A stretch of DNA of 64,000 nucleotides from Pseudogulbenkiania ferrooxidans 2002 (GTDB lineage Bacteria > Pseudomonadota > Gammaproteobacteria > Burkholderiales > Chromobacteriaceae): NCBI RefSeq assembly GCF_000174355.1, contig NZ_ACIS01000005.1, positions 1-64,000 of the forward strand, in the 5' to 3' direction. Made by a program: the position numbers and the translations under genes. Shown here in pieces: positions 25,361 to 35,518 of this stretch (the first letter of the stretch is position 1; every line of letters begins with the position of its first letter). A model generated the notes under the pieces. It was not told the DNA's origin, did no database searches, and saw only the letters and a program-made list of their open reading frames with translations.

Positions 25361-25364
<4 letters not shown>
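25209..25364 (+). CDS. 51-residue His-rich single-helix membrane microprotein
   Basis: The frame encodes MNNDHHHHHQEPTPQ, a linker, then one predicted membrane helix (about 30-47, GGVLVLLALLWSIVGWAMGG) and stops at TGA 25362, overlapping the znuC start by ATGA. Five consecutive His at 5-9 suggest metal binding. It lies between the zinc GTPase and znuC, with 11 bp and -4 bp junctions, so it is almost certainly cotranscribed. There is no strong ribosome binding site, so translation may be coupled. I recognise no family. It could feed or modulate ZnuB at the inner membrane (inference). Confidence 0.65.
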
Positions 25365-26103
<739 letters not shown>

Positions 26104-26104
<1 letters not shown>

Positions 26105-26979
26105 TGACGCACTTGTACGACCTGCTCATCTCGCCCTTCGTCGAATTCGCCTTCATGCGCCGTGCCTTGGCGGGCTGCCTGGCGCTGGCGCTGGGTAGCG
26201 GCCCGGTCGGCCTGTTCTTGGTGATGCGCCGCATGAGTCTGATGGGCGATGCGATGAGCCATGCCGTGCTACCCGGGGCGGCGGTCGGTTTCATGGTGGC
26301 CGGATTGAGCTTGCCGGCGATGAGCCTGGGTGGCTTTGTCGCCGGGGTGCTGGTGGCGTTGCTGGCCGGCCTCGCCACCCGTTTCACCACCGTCAAGGAA
26401 GACGCCAGCTTCGCTGCCTTCTACCTGCTGTCGCTGGCCGTAGGGGTGTTGCTGGTGTCGCGCAACGGCAGCAACGTCGACCTGATCCACATCCTGTTCG
26501 GCTCGGTGCTGGCGGTGGACGATGCCGCCTTGCTGCTGGTGTCCGGCGTGGCGTCGTTCAGCCTGGTGGTGCTGGCGATCATCTATCGCCCGCTGGTGCT
26601 GGAGAGCCTCGACCCCGTGTTCCTGCGCGCGGTCGGCGGCAAAGGCGGTATCTGGCATCTGGCATTCCTGATGCTGGTCGTGCTGAATCTGGTGGCCGGC
26701 TTCCAGGCGCTGGGCACGCTGATGGCGGTGGGTTTGATGATGCTGCCTGCCATCACGGCCCGGCTGTGGGTGCCGAGCATCGGCCGCATGCTGGCCTTCT
26801 CGGTCGGGTTGGCGTTTGTCTGCGGCATCGGCGGGCTGCTGCTGTCCTATCATTTTGAACTTCCATCCGGGCCGGCGATCATCCTGCTGGCCGGGCTGTT
26901 CTATCTGCTGTCCCTGTTCGTGGCGCCGCTGGGTGGGGCCTTGCCCCGCTATATCCGTGCCCGCCATTTCGAGTCGTAA
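26104..26979 (+). CDS. znuB: Zinc ABC transporter permease
   Basis: This 291-residue membrane protein of the ABC-3 permease family has about eight or nine hydrophobic helices. The VMRRMSLMGDAMSHAVLPGAAVGF segment is the conserved cytoplasmic coupling region of ZnuB/MntB permeases. It forms the inner-membrane channel with ZnuC. ATG 26104 overlaps the znuC stop. The stop lies 9 bp before znuA. Confidence 0.93.
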
Positions 26980-26988
26980 GGTAAAGAA

Positions 26989-27879
26989 ATGAAGAAAACC
27001 TTGTTGGGTGTTGCCCTCTTGAGCCTGCCTTTGTGGGCATGGGCCAAGCTGCCGGTTGTAGCCAGTTTCAGTATCGTGGCGGACATGACCCGTGAAATCG
27101 GTGGCGACCGCGTCGAAGTGGTGTCGCTGGTCGGGCCTAACCAGGATGCCCACGTGTTCCAGCCGGCGCCGGCGGACGTGAAACGCCTAGCCGCGGCCAA
27201 GGTGTTCGTCGTCAACGGCCTGGGCTTCGAGGGGTGGATGGGGCGTCTTACCCGTTCCGCTGGGTTCAAGGGAACGCTGATCGAAGCCAGCAAGGGTATC
27301 CAGCCGTTGATGGTGGAGGAGCATGGGGTGGAAGAGCACGGCCACCAGCGTGGTGGTGTCGACCCGCACGCCTGGCAAGACCCCGAGCGGGTGCGGACTT
27401 ACATCAAGAACATTGCGGAAGGGTTGAGCAAGGCGGATCCAGAGGGACAAGCCGTCTACCGGCAGCGTGCGGCCGACTACGGGCGCAGGGTGAGCGAGAT
27501 GGATCAATGGGCGGCCAAGGCCTTTGCCGCCGTGCCGGCCGTGCAGCGCAAGGTACTGACCTCGCACGACGCTTTTGCTTACCTGGGTAAGCGCTATGGC
27601 ATCCAGCTGCTGTCACCGCAGGGGGTGAGCACCGATACCGAGGCGTCAGCCAAGGCTGTGGCGATGCTGGTACGACAGGTAAAAAAGGAAAAGGTCAAGG
27701 CCATCTTCTTTGAGAACATGAGCGACAAGCGCCTGCTCGAGCAACTGGCAAGGGAGGCCAATGTGAAGGCTGGCGCGGCACTGTACGCCGATGCCCTGTC
27801 GGCGCCCAACGGCCCGGCCAATAGCTACCTGGCGCTGTTCCGTTACAACGTGGATACCATTCTCAAATCGTTCCGTTGA
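26989..27879 (+). CDS. znuA: Zinc ABC transporter substrate-binding protein
   Basis: This 296-residue periplasmic cluster A-I binding protein has a signal peptide (MKKTLLGVALLSLPLWAWA). Metal-ligand His residues lie in NQDAHVFQPAP (His54) and GVDPHAW, with another in TSHDAFAYLG. The usual acidic/His loop is present but short (VEEHGVEEHGHQRGG, about 104-118), so it binds fewer extra zinc ions than long-loop ZnuA. Zur, the GTPase and the Zur box argue for zinc over manganese. Its stop directly abuts the convergent TSUP gene. Confidence 0.9.
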   Translation: MKKTLLGVALLSLPLWAWAKLPVVASFSIVADMTREIGGDRVEVVSLVGPNQDAHVFQPAPADVKRLAAAKVFVVNGLGFEGWMGRLTRSAGFKGTLIEASKGIQPLMVEEHGVEEHGHQRGGVDPHAWQDPERVRTYIKNIAEGLSKADPEGQAVYRQRAADYGRRVSEMDQWAAKAFAAVPAVQRKVLTSHDAFAYLGKRYGIQLLSPQGVSTDTEASAKAVAMLVRQVKKEKVKAIFFENMSDKRLLEQLAREANVKAGAALYADALSAPNGPANSYLALFRYNVDTILKSFR

Positions 27880-28560
27880 TCAAAAGTGGGGGTGTTGCGG
27901 CAGCAGATGGCTGAGTAATTGATACACACCCATTCCCACCACGGCCAGTCCGGCAATCAGCCGCACTGGCCGTTTTTGCAGCCAGCGTTTCAAGGTGTTG
28001 GCGAACAAACCCATGGCGAGCAGATTGGGCAGCGTTCCCAGAGCAAACGCCAGCATGACCAGCGCGCCACGAGCGGCCGACCCCGAGGCCAGGGCGGTGA
28101 GGCTGGCACTATAGACCAATCCGCACGGCAACCATCCCCACAGCGCGCCTGCCAGCAGCGCCTGACCTGGATGGCGTATCGGCAGCAGGGGAGCCAACAG
28201 CGGCTGCAAGCGCCGCCACACGGGCTTCCCGATTGTTTCGATGCGGGTGATGGCGGGCGATAACCCTGCCAGGTATAACCCCATGCCGATGATCATCACG
28301 TTGGCCAGCAGGTAGAGGCCAATCTGCAGCGGGCGTACTTGCAGCAAGGAGAGCCCTGCCTGCGCCAGACCGCCGAGTAAGGCGCCAATCAGTACGTAGC
28401 TGGCCATGCGCCCGATATTGTAGGAGAGCAGGATGAAACCGCGTCGTTGCTCTGGCAGATTCAGGGACAGCGCCGTGACTATGCCGCCACACATGCCGAT
28501 ACAGTGCCCACCGCCGAGGAGCCCGGCCAGGAACAAAACAAGAAAACTGGTTTCAATCAT
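27880..28560 (-). CDS. Sulfite exporter TauE/SafE-like membrane protein (UreH/CcoH-type)
   Basis: This 226-residue integral membrane protein has six or so helices and two conserved motifs, GGGHCIGMCGG near the start and WGWLPCGLVYSA in the middle. Both place it in the COG2836-type branch of TSUP-like proteins, often found near cytochrome oxidase assembly genes and proposed to move copper or other metals. It differs clearly from the TauE exporter at 6763-7560. It converges on znuA with no gap. No cytochrome oxidase genes are nearby, so its substrate is open. Confidence 0.75.
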   Translation of the reverse strand: MIETSFLVLFLAGLLGGGHCIGMCGGIVTALSLNLPEQRRGFILLSYNIGRMASYVLIGALLGGLAQAGLSLLQVRPLQIGLYLLANVMIIGMGLYLAGLSPAITRIETIGKPVWRRLQPLLAPLLPIRHPGQALLAGALWGWLPCGLVYSASLTALASGSAARGALVMLAFALGTLPNLLAMGLFANTLKRWLQKRPVRLIAGLAVVGMGVYQLLSHLLPQHPHF

Positions 28561-28843
28561 CGACGGCACCGTCACGGAAAGCCTGATTTTACCAAAGAGG
28601 CAGTGGCTCTACCTGCATGTCGCTTTTCTTGCCTTTGGAATAATTGAAAAGGCACCGATTTTATTTTGGCATTCACCAAGCAAAGAGCTAAAAATCAATA
28701 AGTAAGAAACAGTTGTTGTACTGGTAAATATCTGTGTCAACAATGGCTGGGCGCACCCTGCGCTGCCCTGAGAGGCTGCTGTGAGGTGCCTGCCGCCATG
28801 AACGTTCACAACCATAACAAACGAGAGCGTAGTGAGGAGCATC

Positions 28844-29623
28844 ATGGCGAATAGTGTGACTGTCGAGAAACTCGGGCAATCGGCCATTCTGACCATCAAC
28901 AACCCTCCGGCCAACCTGTGGACGTTGGCGAGTCTGCGTGAATTGGGGGCGGTGATGGAGGAAATCGAACAAGACGATTTGATCCGTTCCGTGGTGCTAA
29001 CTGGAGAAGGCGATGCCTTCTTCTCGGCCGGTGCCGACCTTAATCAGTTTGCCGGCGGAGACCGGCAGTTGGCTGCCGAGGTCATCGATGCCTTTGCGCT
29101 GGCATTCGGTGCGATCCGCGGTTTCCATGGAGTAACTGTGGCCGCGATCAATGGCTATGCCTTGGGGGGAGGGCTGGAGTGCGCCTTGGCTTGCGATTAC
29201 ATGGTGGCAGAAGTCGGCGCGCAGCTTGGTCTCCCGGAGACCAAGGTAGGGCTGCTGCCTTGCGCTGGTGGCACCAAGGCGTTGACTGACAAGGTCGGTG
29301 TGTCCTGGGCGAAGCGGATCATTCTTGGCGGTGAGATTCTCACGGCGGCCAAGGCCTTGTCCATTGGCCTGGTAGAAGAGGTGGTTGACCCCGGCCTGTC
29401 CAAGATTGTTGCCGTCAGTCTGGCGAATAAAGTCGCGCGCCAGGCTCCGCGAGCCATCCAGGAGGTACGCAAGCTGATCGTGGGCAGTGCATACCATGAC
29501 ATGGAGGAACATCTGGCTTTGGAGAAGCAAGCCATGCTGCGGCTGGTCGGGGGGGAAGAGCAGCTGGAGGGGGTAGCCGCCTTCATGGGCAAGCGAACCC
29601 CGAAGTGGTGCGACGACGAGTGA
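28844..29623 (+). CDS. Enoyl-CoA hydratase/isomerase family protein
   Basis: This 259-residue crotonase-fold protein has the oxyanion-hole segments SAGADLNQF and ALGGGLECALACDY. Both catalytic Glu positions of enoyl-CoA hydratase are filled (GGLEC; LPETKVGLL), supporting hydratase activity on trans-2-enoyl-CoA. GAGGAG precedes ATG 28844. It stands alone before a bidirectional terminator, so the pathway (fatty acid or aromatic acid beta-oxidation) cannot be assigned. Confidence 0.85.
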   Translation: MANSVTVEKLGQSAILTINNPPANLWTLASLRELGAVMEEIEQDDLIRSVVLTGEGDAFFSAGADLNQFAGGDRQLAAEVIDAFALAFGAIRGFHGVTVAAINGYALGGGLECALACDYMVAEVGAQLGLPETKVGLLPCAGGTKALTDKVGVSWAKRIILGGEILTAAKALSIGLVEEVVDPGLSKIVAVSLANKVARQAPRAIQEVRKLIVGSAYHDMEEHLALEKQAMLRLVGGEEQLEGVAAFMGKRTPKWCDDE

Positions 29624-29640
29624 GTGCGGGTGCGGCAATG

Positions 29641-29671
29641 AAAAACGGGGCGGTTATCCGCCCCGTTTTTT
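29641..29671. terminator. Bidirectional intrinsic terminator
   Basis: AAAAACGGGGCGG/CCGCCCCGTTTTT pair around TTAT, serving both the enoyl-CoA hydratase gene (plus) and the parvulin pair (minus). Confidence 0.9.
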
Positions 29672-29688
29672 GATGACTAGCATTCCGA

Positions 29689-30465
29689 TTACTGGATACT
29701 GGCCTTGGCCTTCAGATCACTGATGAACTTCTCGATGCGGCCGGACATGATGCGCTGTTCTAGCTGCGGGCGGATCTGTTCCACCGGCGGAGCCGCTTCG
29801 GTGCGCACGTCGTCAAGCTTGATCACGTGCCAGCCGAATTCGGTCTTGACCGGTTCCGAGGTGACCTGGCCCTTGGCCAGCTTGGTCATGGCTTCGGAGA
29901 ACGGAGCTACAAAGTTGCTGGCTTCGCTCCAGCCGAGATCACCGCCGTTGTTCTTGCTGCCCGGATCGATCGACTTTTCCTTGGCCAGCTGGTCGAACGC
30001 CTTGCCTTTGCGCAGCGCGTCGATCACGGCCTTGGCTTCCGCTTCGGTCGGAACCAGGATGTGGCGAGCATGGTAGCTCTTCTTCTCCGGGAACTGCGAC
30101 TTGATCTTGTCGTATTCGGCGCGCAGCTGTGCATCGCTCACCGGGTTGCTGCGCTGGAAGTCCTTGATCAGACGGCTGGCCAGTGCCATGGTCTGCATGT
30201 TCTCCAGCTCGGCGCGGTATTCGGGCGACTTGTCGAGACCTTTCTTCACCGCTGCCTGACGCAGGATTTCGGCGGTGATCAGTTGGTCACGCGCCGCGGC
30301 CTGCAGGTCCGGCGACGACTGCTGGCCTTGGGCTTCCATCATGCGGACGACAGCGTCGATACGGGACTGGGAAATGGCGGTCCCGTTGACGACCGGAGGC
30401 GCCGCCAAGACGGCGGTCGACAGCACGGCGGCGGTCAGGGTGCTAAGCAGCAGAGTTTTGCGCAT
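29689..30465 (-). CDS. Periplasmic parvulin-type peptidyl-prolyl isomerase, second of tandem pair
   Basis: This 258-residue exported protein has a signal peptide (MRKTLLLSTLTAAVLSTAVLA), an N-terminal SurA-like chaperone helix bundle, and a parvulin (PpiC) domain at about 130-225 with the YHARHILVPTEAEAKAVI and FGWHVIKLDDVRTE segments. It would aid folding of outer-membrane or periplasmic proteins. It is 30 bp downstream of a close paralogue, evidence of tandem duplication. The two differ enough to have distinct clients. Confidence 0.87.
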   Translation of the reverse strand: MRKTLLLSTLTAAVLSTAVLAAPPVVNGTAISQSRIDAVVRMMEAQGQQSSPDLQAAARDQLITAEILRQAAVKKGLDKSPEYRAELENMQTMALASRLIKDFQRSNPVSDAQLRAEYDKIKSQFPEKKSYHARHILVPTEAEAKAVIDALRKGKAFDQLAKEKSIDPGSKNNGGDLGWSEASNFVAPFSEAMTKLAKGQVTSEPVKTEFGWHVIKLDDVRTEAAPPVEQIRPQLEQRIMSGRIEKFISDLKAKASIQ

Positions 30466-30494
30466 GTTAGATAGTATCCTTTGTCGTTCTTGAT

Positions 30495-31289
30495 TTACTG
30501 GATTTTGGCCTTGGAGCGAAGTTCACCGACGGCCTTGGCTACGTCTTCTTGCTGAATCTGGCGAGCGATCTGGGCTTTCACTTCGTTCAGCGGCGGCAAC
30601 TTGGCGTCGCGGATGTCTTCAATCTTGAATACGTGCCAGCCCAGCCCGGATTTGAACGGCTGGCTGCTGCTCTGGCCCTTGCCCAGACCTTTCAGCGCTT
30701 CAGCCAGCTTGGGTTCCATCTGGCTCAGGTTGCCCCAGCCCATATCGCCGCCAGATTGTTTGGCGGCCGGGTCTTTGGAAAGCGTCTTGGCCAGGTCTTC
30801 GAATTTCTTGCCCTTCTTCAGGTCGGCGATCACCTTAGAGGCTTCCGCCTCGCTGGCCACCATGATCTGGCGGGCGTGCACTTCCTTGCTGCCGGCCTGC
30901 TGGGAGGCGAGCTGGTCATAGCGGGCCTTGATCTTGGCGTCGGTAACCGGGCTCTGTTTCACGATCTCGGCAAACAGCGCATCGCGCAGCATCTCTTCTC
31001 GAACGTTCTGCAGGCGCTCGACGAAATCCGGCTGTTTTTCCAGGCCACGGCGCGTGGCTTCCTGCAGGATCAGCTGCTTGTTGATCAGGTTTTCCTTGAT
31101 CTGCTCGCGCAGTGCCGGGCTGTCCTGGACTTTGCCATTGCTATTCTTACTCAGCATGGTGACGGCTTCGTCGACGTCTTTTTTGTCGATGGCGACACCG
31201 TTGACGGTGGCAACGGCTTGCGCAGCAGCGAGGCCGGGGATGCCGATGGCGGCAACGAACAGCAGAGCGGCGAGACGGGAATGTCGCAT
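30495..31289 (-). CDS. Periplasmic parvulin-type peptidyl-prolyl isomerase, first of tandem pair
   Basis: This 264-residue paralogue of the downstream gene has the same layout: signal peptide (LAALLFVAAIGIPGLAAA), N-terminal helices, and a parvulin domain (VHARQIMVASEAEASKVI ... GLGWHVFKIEDIRDAKLPP). Met 31289 is chosen because the signal peptide follows at once; the frame to 31352 begins in the bolA intergenic region. Pairs of this kind lie beside bolA and yciB-type genes in several betaproteobacteria. Confidence 0.87.
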   Translation of the reverse strand: MRHSRLAALLFVAAIGIPGLAAAQAVATVNGVAIDKKDVDEAVTMLSKNSNGKVQDSPALREQIKENLINKQLILQEATRRGLEKQPDFVERLQNVREEMLRDALFAEIVKQSPVTDAKIKARYDQLASQQAGSKEVHARQIMVASEAEASKVIADLKKGKKFEDLAKTLSKDPAAKQSGGDMGWGNLSQMEPKLAEALKGLGKGQSSSQPFKSGLGWHVFKIEDIRDAKLPPLNEVKAQIARQIQQEDVAKAVGELRSKAKIQ

Positions 31290-31311
31290 GAGGGAATCCT
31301 TATTGGTGATA

Positions 31312-31581
31312 TCAGATTTCGTTCGGGGCGAAAGCCTTGATGGCCAGGGCATGGATGCCGGTTTTCATGAGATCGCCCAGCGCCTCGTATACCATTTGGT
31401 GGCGCTTGACACGACTCAGACCCGCGAAGCAGGGGCTGACAATGGTCAGGTTATAGTGTCCACCACCCGATCGGGCGCCGGCGTGGCCGGCATGGGCGGC
31501 GCTATCGTCCTCGATGTCGAGGTGTTCGGGTTGCAGGCTGGACGACAGGCGTTCTTGCATCCGTTGCAGGATGTCGCTCAT
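31312..31581 (-). CDS. bolA: BolA family protein
   Basis: This 89-residue BolA-fold protein has a conserved [34 protein letters not shown] core carrying the invariant His/Arg-His residues. BolA proteins bind monothiol glutaredoxins and iron-sulfur clusters and affect cell shape and stress response. Its start overlaps the yciI stop by 4 bp. The transcript runs yciB, yciI, bolA, then the two parvulins. Confidence 0.9.
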   Translation of the reverse strand: MSDILQRMQERLSSSLQPEHLDIEDDSAAHAGHAGARSGGGHYNLTIVSPCFAGLSRVKRHQMVYEALGDLMKTGIHALAIKAFAPNEI

Positions 31582-31880
31582 GCCGGGAAAACCTTGCGGA
31601 ACGGTTTGATCTCGACCTGCACGTAAACGCCGGCAGCGACGTAGGGGTCGGCATCGGCCCAGTCGCGCGCCTCGTCGAGTGAAGCGAATTCGGCCACGAT
31701 CAGGCTGCCGCTGAATCCGGCTGGACCCGGATCAGGCGAGTCAATGACCGGAAACGGCCCGGCGACGAGCAAGCGGCCCTGCTCTTGCAAAGCCTGCAAG
31801 CGCGCCAGGTGAGCCGGGCGGGCGGCCAGACGGTTTTCCAGAGAGCCTGGCTGGTCCTGGCCGATAATGGCGTACAGCAT
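31578..31880 (-). CDS. yciI: YciI-like protein
   Basis: This 100-residue ferredoxin-fold protein has the YciI pattern: [28 protein letters not shown] with the conserved His, a LLVAGPFP strand and a DPYVAAGVY end. The enzyme activity of the family is mostly unknown. It overlaps yciB by one base upstream and bolA downstream, the arrangement usual in betaproteobacteria. Confidence 0.9.
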   Translation of the reverse strand: MLYAIIGQDQPGSLENRLAARPAHLARLQALQEQGRLLVAGPFPVIDSPDPGPAGFSGSLIVAEFASLDEARDWADADPYVAAGVYVQVEIKPFRKVFPA

Positions 31881-32413
31881 TACTTTTTTTCCTCTAGATA
31901 CTTGGAGAGAAACAGGCTTTGGGCGATGACGAAGGCGAACATCAGGCCCAGTCCACCAAACAGCTTGAAATTGACCCAGATGTCTTCACTGAAGCGGTAG
32001 GCAACGAACAGGTTAAGCGCACCCATCAGGGCAAAGAACGCCACCCATGCGTAATTGAGCTTGCGCCATACGGCAGCGGGGAGTTCCATTTGCTGTCCAA
32101 CCAAGGCTCTGATGCCGTTCTTGCCGGCAAGTTCCCCGATCAGCAGCCCAGCGCCCATGATCCAGTACAGTACGGTCGGCTTCCACATGATGAAATGCTT
32201 GTCATGCAGCAGCAAGGTGGCACCGCCCAGCACCACGATCAGCCCGAGGCTGACCCATTGCATGGTTTCGACCTTGCGGTGGCGCAGCCAAGCACTGGCC
32301 ACTTGCAATGTGGTGGCGGCAATGGCGACAGCGGTGGCGATAAACATGTCTCTGCTGAACCAGTAGGCACCGAAGAACAGCAGGACGGGAAAGAGGTCGG
32401 ACAGGAATTTCAT
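31880..32413 (-). CDS. yciB: Inner-membrane spanning protein YciB (septation protein A)
   Basis: This 177-residue membrane protein has five hydrophobic helices and the family start [18 protein letters not shown]. It is needed for normal septation and envelope integrity in related bacteria. Met 32413 gives the standard N-terminus; the longer frame is spurious. It is the first gene of the yciB-yciI-bolA run. Confidence 0.92.
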   Translation of the reverse strand: MKFLSDLFPVLLFFGAYWFSRDMFIATAVAIAATTLQVASAWLRHRKVETMQWVSLGLIVVLGGATLLLHDKHFIMWKPTVLYWIMGAGLLIGELAGKNGIRALVGQQMELPAAVWRKLNYAWVAFFALMGALNLFVAYRFSEDIWVNFKLFGGLGLMFAFVIAQSLFLSKYLEEKK

Positions 32414-32468
32414 GCAAACGATTATGGGGGCAGGCCGGCCGCAATACAAGCTGCGGCCGTAGGCTGTC

Positions 32469-33410
32469 TTAACGTTGAACCTGCTTGACGATGCTCATGG
32501 CGCTGGCAACCAGGCCGCCGATATCGGCGACGTTGCCGGGCAGGATCAGGGTATTGTTCTCTTTGGCGAGCTTGCCGAACGCGTCGACATATTGTTCGGC
32601 CACCCTGAGATTTACCGCTTCGATGCCGCCCTCGGTCTTGATCGCCCCGGCCACGCGCTGGATGGCTTCGGCCGTGGCGGTGGCAACCAGGCGCAGGGCT
32701 TCCGCTTCGCCAAGGGCCTTGTTGATGGCAGCCTGCTTTGCCCCTTCCGACTGGTTGATGGTGGCCTGCATTTCGCCCTGCGACTGCTGGATGGCCGCTT
32801 CGCGCGTGCCGGAGGCGATGTTGATCTGTTCCATCTTGCGGCCTTCCGACGAGGCGATCAGGGCGCGCTTTTCCCTCTCGGCCGTGATCTGTGCCTGCAT
32901 GGCGTGCAGGATGTCCTGCGGAGGCACCAGGTCCTTGATCTCATAGCGCAGCACCTTGACCCCCCAGGAGAAGGCGGCTTCGTCAAGTGCCGCCACGACC
33001 GCGCGATTGATCTCGTCACGCTCCTCGAAAGTCTTGTCGAGTTCCATCTTGCCGATAACCGAACGCAGCGTGGTCTGGGCCAGTTGGGTGATGGCCAGTA
33101 TGTAGTCGCTGGAGCCATAGGAGGCGCGCTGCGGGTCGGTGACCTGGAAGTACAGGATACCGTCGACCTTGAGCTGGGTGTTGTCGCGCGTGATACAAAT
33201 CTGGCTGGGAACGTCGAGCGGAATCTCCTTGAGGATGTGCTTGTAGGCGACGCGATCGACGAAAGGTACGACGATGCTGAGTCCGGGCTGCAGCGTGCCG
33301 TGGTAGCGTCCGAGCCGCTCGATCACGTAGGCATGCTGTTGCGGTACGACTTTGATCGACTTGAGGACGAAGATCACTACGGCCAGAAAGAGGATGAGCG
33401 CCAGTTCCAT
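32469..33410 (-). CDS. qmcA: SPFH/band 7 (stomatin-like) membrane protease-complex protein
   Basis: This 313-residue protein has one N-terminal membrane helix ([17 protein letters not shown]), an SPFH domain (about 20-200), and a coiled coil rich in Ala/Glu/Gln ([19 protein letters not shown]). It fits the QmcA/stomatin family that scaffolds membrane microdomains and partners NfeD proteins. Its ATG shares a base with the NfeD stop (TAATG on the minus strand), so the two are coupled. Confidence 0.9.
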   Translation of the reverse strand: MELALILFLAVVIFVLKSIKVVPQQHAYVIERLGRYHGTLQPGLSIVVPFVDRVAYKHILKEIPLDVPSQICITRDNTQLKVDGILYFQVTDPQRASYGSSDYILAITQLAQTTLRSVIGKMELDKTFEERDEINRAVVAALDEAAFSWGVKVLRYEIKDLVPPQDILHAMQAQITAEREKRALIASSEGRKMEQINIASGTREAAIQQSQGEMQATINQSEGAKQAAINKALGEAEALRLVATATAEAIQRVAGAIKTEGGIEAVNLRVAEQYVDAFGKLAKENNTLILPGNVADIGGLVASAMSIVKQVQR

Positions 33411-33841
33411 TAGTGTTGTCCTGGTGGTGTTGAGGAAATCTTGAGCCGGCCGCCATCGCTGCCGGTGATGTAACCGGTCTGGCCGCGAGAGAGGGTGGGG
33501 TCGAGCAGTTCGGCATCCCATTCGGTGCCACGGTAATGAACGCGGGCTTGACCATTGCCGCCAATGCTGACGATGCGTACGGGTTGGCCGAAGTCAGGTT
33601 CGCGGCGAGGCTGGCGCGGGTTGGCGTGGCGCTGTTTCCAGCGGGTGACGAGCCACAGTCCGATCACGCCGGTCAGGCTGGCAGCGGTCAGCTCGGCGGC
33701 GGTTCCAAAGCCGCTTAGTGCCGCCAGCCCACCCCCGGCCAGGGCTAGCGCTACCACCAAAAGGTAGAAGGTGCCGGTGACGAACTCGGCGATTAGGGCA
33801 ACCACGGCGCAGGCGAACCATAGGGTAGGGGTGATCGGCAT
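33410..33841 (-). CDS. NfeD-like membrane protein
   Basis: This 143-residue protein has two or three membrane helices followed by a C-terminal OB-fold NfeD domain (GQPVRIVSIGGNGQARVHYRGTEWDAEL). The short NfeD type commonly pairs with stomatin genes, as here. ATG 33841 has AAAGG upstream and gives the usual N-terminus. A one-mismatch copy of the repeated 12-mer is at 33581-33592. Confidence 0.87.
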   Translation of the reverse strand: MPITPTLWFACAVVALIAEFVTGTFYLLVVALALAGGGLAALSGFGTAAELTAASLTGVIGLWLVTRWKQRHANPRQPRREPDFGQPVRIVSIGGNGQARVHYRGTEWDAELLDPTLSRGQTGYITGSDGGRLKISSTPPGQH

Positions 33842-34101
33842 TGTTACCTTTCCGGCCATGATGAATGGGTTATTGTCCGTCCCGGCTGGGTTGGTGACAA
33901 GCATGAGAGACGTGTTGGCCTGGCCGGGCTCATCGGCAATTGCTTTGCTTCATCTCAGTCTAGGTGGGGCTTCGGGTAAGATGGGGGCTTTGCGTGTGCT
34001 AACAAAACTCGGGTAGCAGGGTGTGCTGCCGCGCGCCCGCGAATCGATCCAGGTAGGCACAGTGTGATTTATTCATGGCTTCAGTTTGAGGGAAGGCAGC
34101 A

Positions 34102-34722
34102 ATGTTGCAACTGGCGGCACCGGTAACGGCCGAGATCGAGATCAAGAAAAGCCGCTTTATCGCCGTACTCTATCCGGTGACCAGCCGGGCCGAGGCCATG
34201 GACCGCTTGGCCGAGGTGCGTCAGCGCTGGAAGGATGCCCGGCATTACTGCTCGGTCCTGCTGACGGAAGGGGATTCGGGACTCGACGACGATGGTGAGC
34301 CTTCCGGCACGGCGGCCAAGCCGATGTATGCGGTGCTGACGCACAAGGACGTGGGCAACGTGCTGGCGGTAGTGGTGCGCTATTTCGGGGGGATCAAACT
34401 GGGAGCAGGCGGCTTGGTGCGAGCCTATGCCCAGGCAGTGAGTACCGCGTTGCAGCAGGCCCAGCTACTGCCGACCGTCAAGCTGGCTCGCTACAGGGTC
34501 AGTACCGGCTTTGCCGAGGAGTCGCGATTGCGGCGCTTTTGTTCGGATCATGGGGTGGTCGTACTGGAGGCCGCTTACGGCGATCGGGTGCAGCTGACTC
34601 TGGAAGCGCCGGCGGAGCAGGGCGGGCAGTTGCTGGCCCAGCTGACCGATTATCTGTACGGGGCGTTGACGGTTCTTGAAGACCAGGCCAAGGCGCCAAC
34701 TGACGGAAAGGCCCGGGGATAG
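34102..34722 (+). CDS. yigZ: IMPACT family protein YigZ
   Basis: This 206-residue protein has an N-terminal IMPACT domain with KKSRFIAVLYPV, CSVLLTEGDSGLDDDGEPSGTAAKPMYAVL and VVRYFGGIKLGAGGLVRAY, and a small C-terminal DUF1949 ferredoxin-like domain. It is linked to translation control under stress, though its biochemical action in bacteria is not settled. It converges with the HAD gene across a hairpin. Confidence 0.92.
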   Translation: MLQLAAPVTAEIEIKKSRFIAVLYPVTSRAEAMDRLAEVRQRWKDARHYCSVLLTEGDSGLDDDGEPSGTAAKPMYAVLTHKDVGNVLAVVVRYFGGIKLGAGGLVRAYAQAVSTALQQAQLLPTVKLARYRVSTGFAEESRLRRFCSDHGVVVLEAAYGDRVQLTLEAPAEQGGQLLAQLTDYLYGALTVLEDQAKAPTDGKARG

Positions 34723-34747
34723 GTTAGCCGAGGTGTTCGGCCAACCT
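34721..34747. terminator. Hairpin of inverted 12-mer words between yigZ and HAD gene
   Basis: AGGTTAGCCG and CGGCCAACCT form a 10-bp stem with one mismatch and a 7-base loop, placed between convergent genes. The right arm is an exact copy of the repeated word and the left arm a 10/12 copy. Confidence 0.6.
34736..34747 (-). repeat. Uptake-signal-like 12-mer AGGTTGGCCGAA
   Basis: Exact copy in the right arm of the hairpin between yigZ and the HAD phosphatase gene. Confidence 0.8.
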
Positions 34748-34754
34748 GTCGATG

Positions 34755-35414
34755 TCACAGTGACTTGAGGAGGTTCAGGGCGTCGTGCAGGGTGTCGCAC
34801 GTGGCGAGGGCCTTGGCGTTGTCTTCCGGGCTCGGCTTGATCAGGTCTGGCACCAGGATGACACGCATGCCTGCGGTGTGTCCCGCCAGGAGCCCGTACG
34901 GAGAGTCCTCAAGCACAATGCAGCGCTCAGGTGCGATGTCGAGCCTGGCGGCGGCGGCCAGGTAAACATCGGGGGCCGGTTTGGTATGCGGGACCTCGTC
35001 ACCGGCAACGCTGATGTCGAAATAACGCGCCAAACCGGTGCGTTGCAGTTTGAGGTCGCACATCAGCCGCTGTGTCGACGTCGCCACGGCGCGCGGAATG
35101 TCCTGTTCGCTCAGCCAATCCAGCACCGCCTCGATACCACTCTTGAGGGGAATATCATCCTCGGCGAGCTGGCGCCGGTAGTGATGACGGCAGGCTTCGC
35201 TCAAGGCTTGGCCGAGGGTGCGGTCGCCGTAGTGCTCGATGACCCGTTCCAGGCTCCGGCTGACCGACAGGCCGACCATGCTGTGAATCAGTTCCTCGGG
35301 GATCTGGATGTCGAGCGATTCGCCCGCCAGGCGCCAGCTCGAAGCACTCACCGATTCGGTATCTATCATCAAGCCGTCCATATCGAACAAGACGGCGTCA
35401 AAGCTGCGTATCAT
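34755..35414 (-). CDS. HAD-superfamily hydrolase, beta-phosphoglucomutase-like
   Basis: This 219-residue HAD protein has motif I FDMDGLMIDTES (Asp nucleophile and +2 Asp), a helical cap, motif II ATST, the Lys of HTKPAPDVYL, and motif III VLEDSPYGLLAG. The DGLMIDTE signature and the ED of motif III put it in the sugar-phosphatase/mutase subgroup. The exact substrate is unknown. Met 35414 gives the canonical N-terminus. Confidence 0.85.
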   Translation of the reverse strand: MIRSFDAVLFDMDGLMIDTESVSASSWRLAGESLDIQIPEELIHSMVGLSVSRSLERVIEHYGDRTLGQALSEACRHHYRRQLAEDDIPLKSGIEAVLDWLSEQDIPRAVATSTQRLMCDLKLQRTGLARYFDISVAGDEVPHTKPAPDVYLAAAARLDIAPERCIVLEDSPYGLLAGHTAGMRVILVPDLIKPSPEDNAKALATCDTLHDALNLLKSL

Positions 35415-35518
35415 GGTTGTTTCCCTGTATCCAGCGGCAAGCTGAACAGAATTTCCTAAAACAGGCAAGGTCGATGGCTTTGGTAGAGTCATCGCGCCGT
35501 GATGCAATGGAGACGAGC

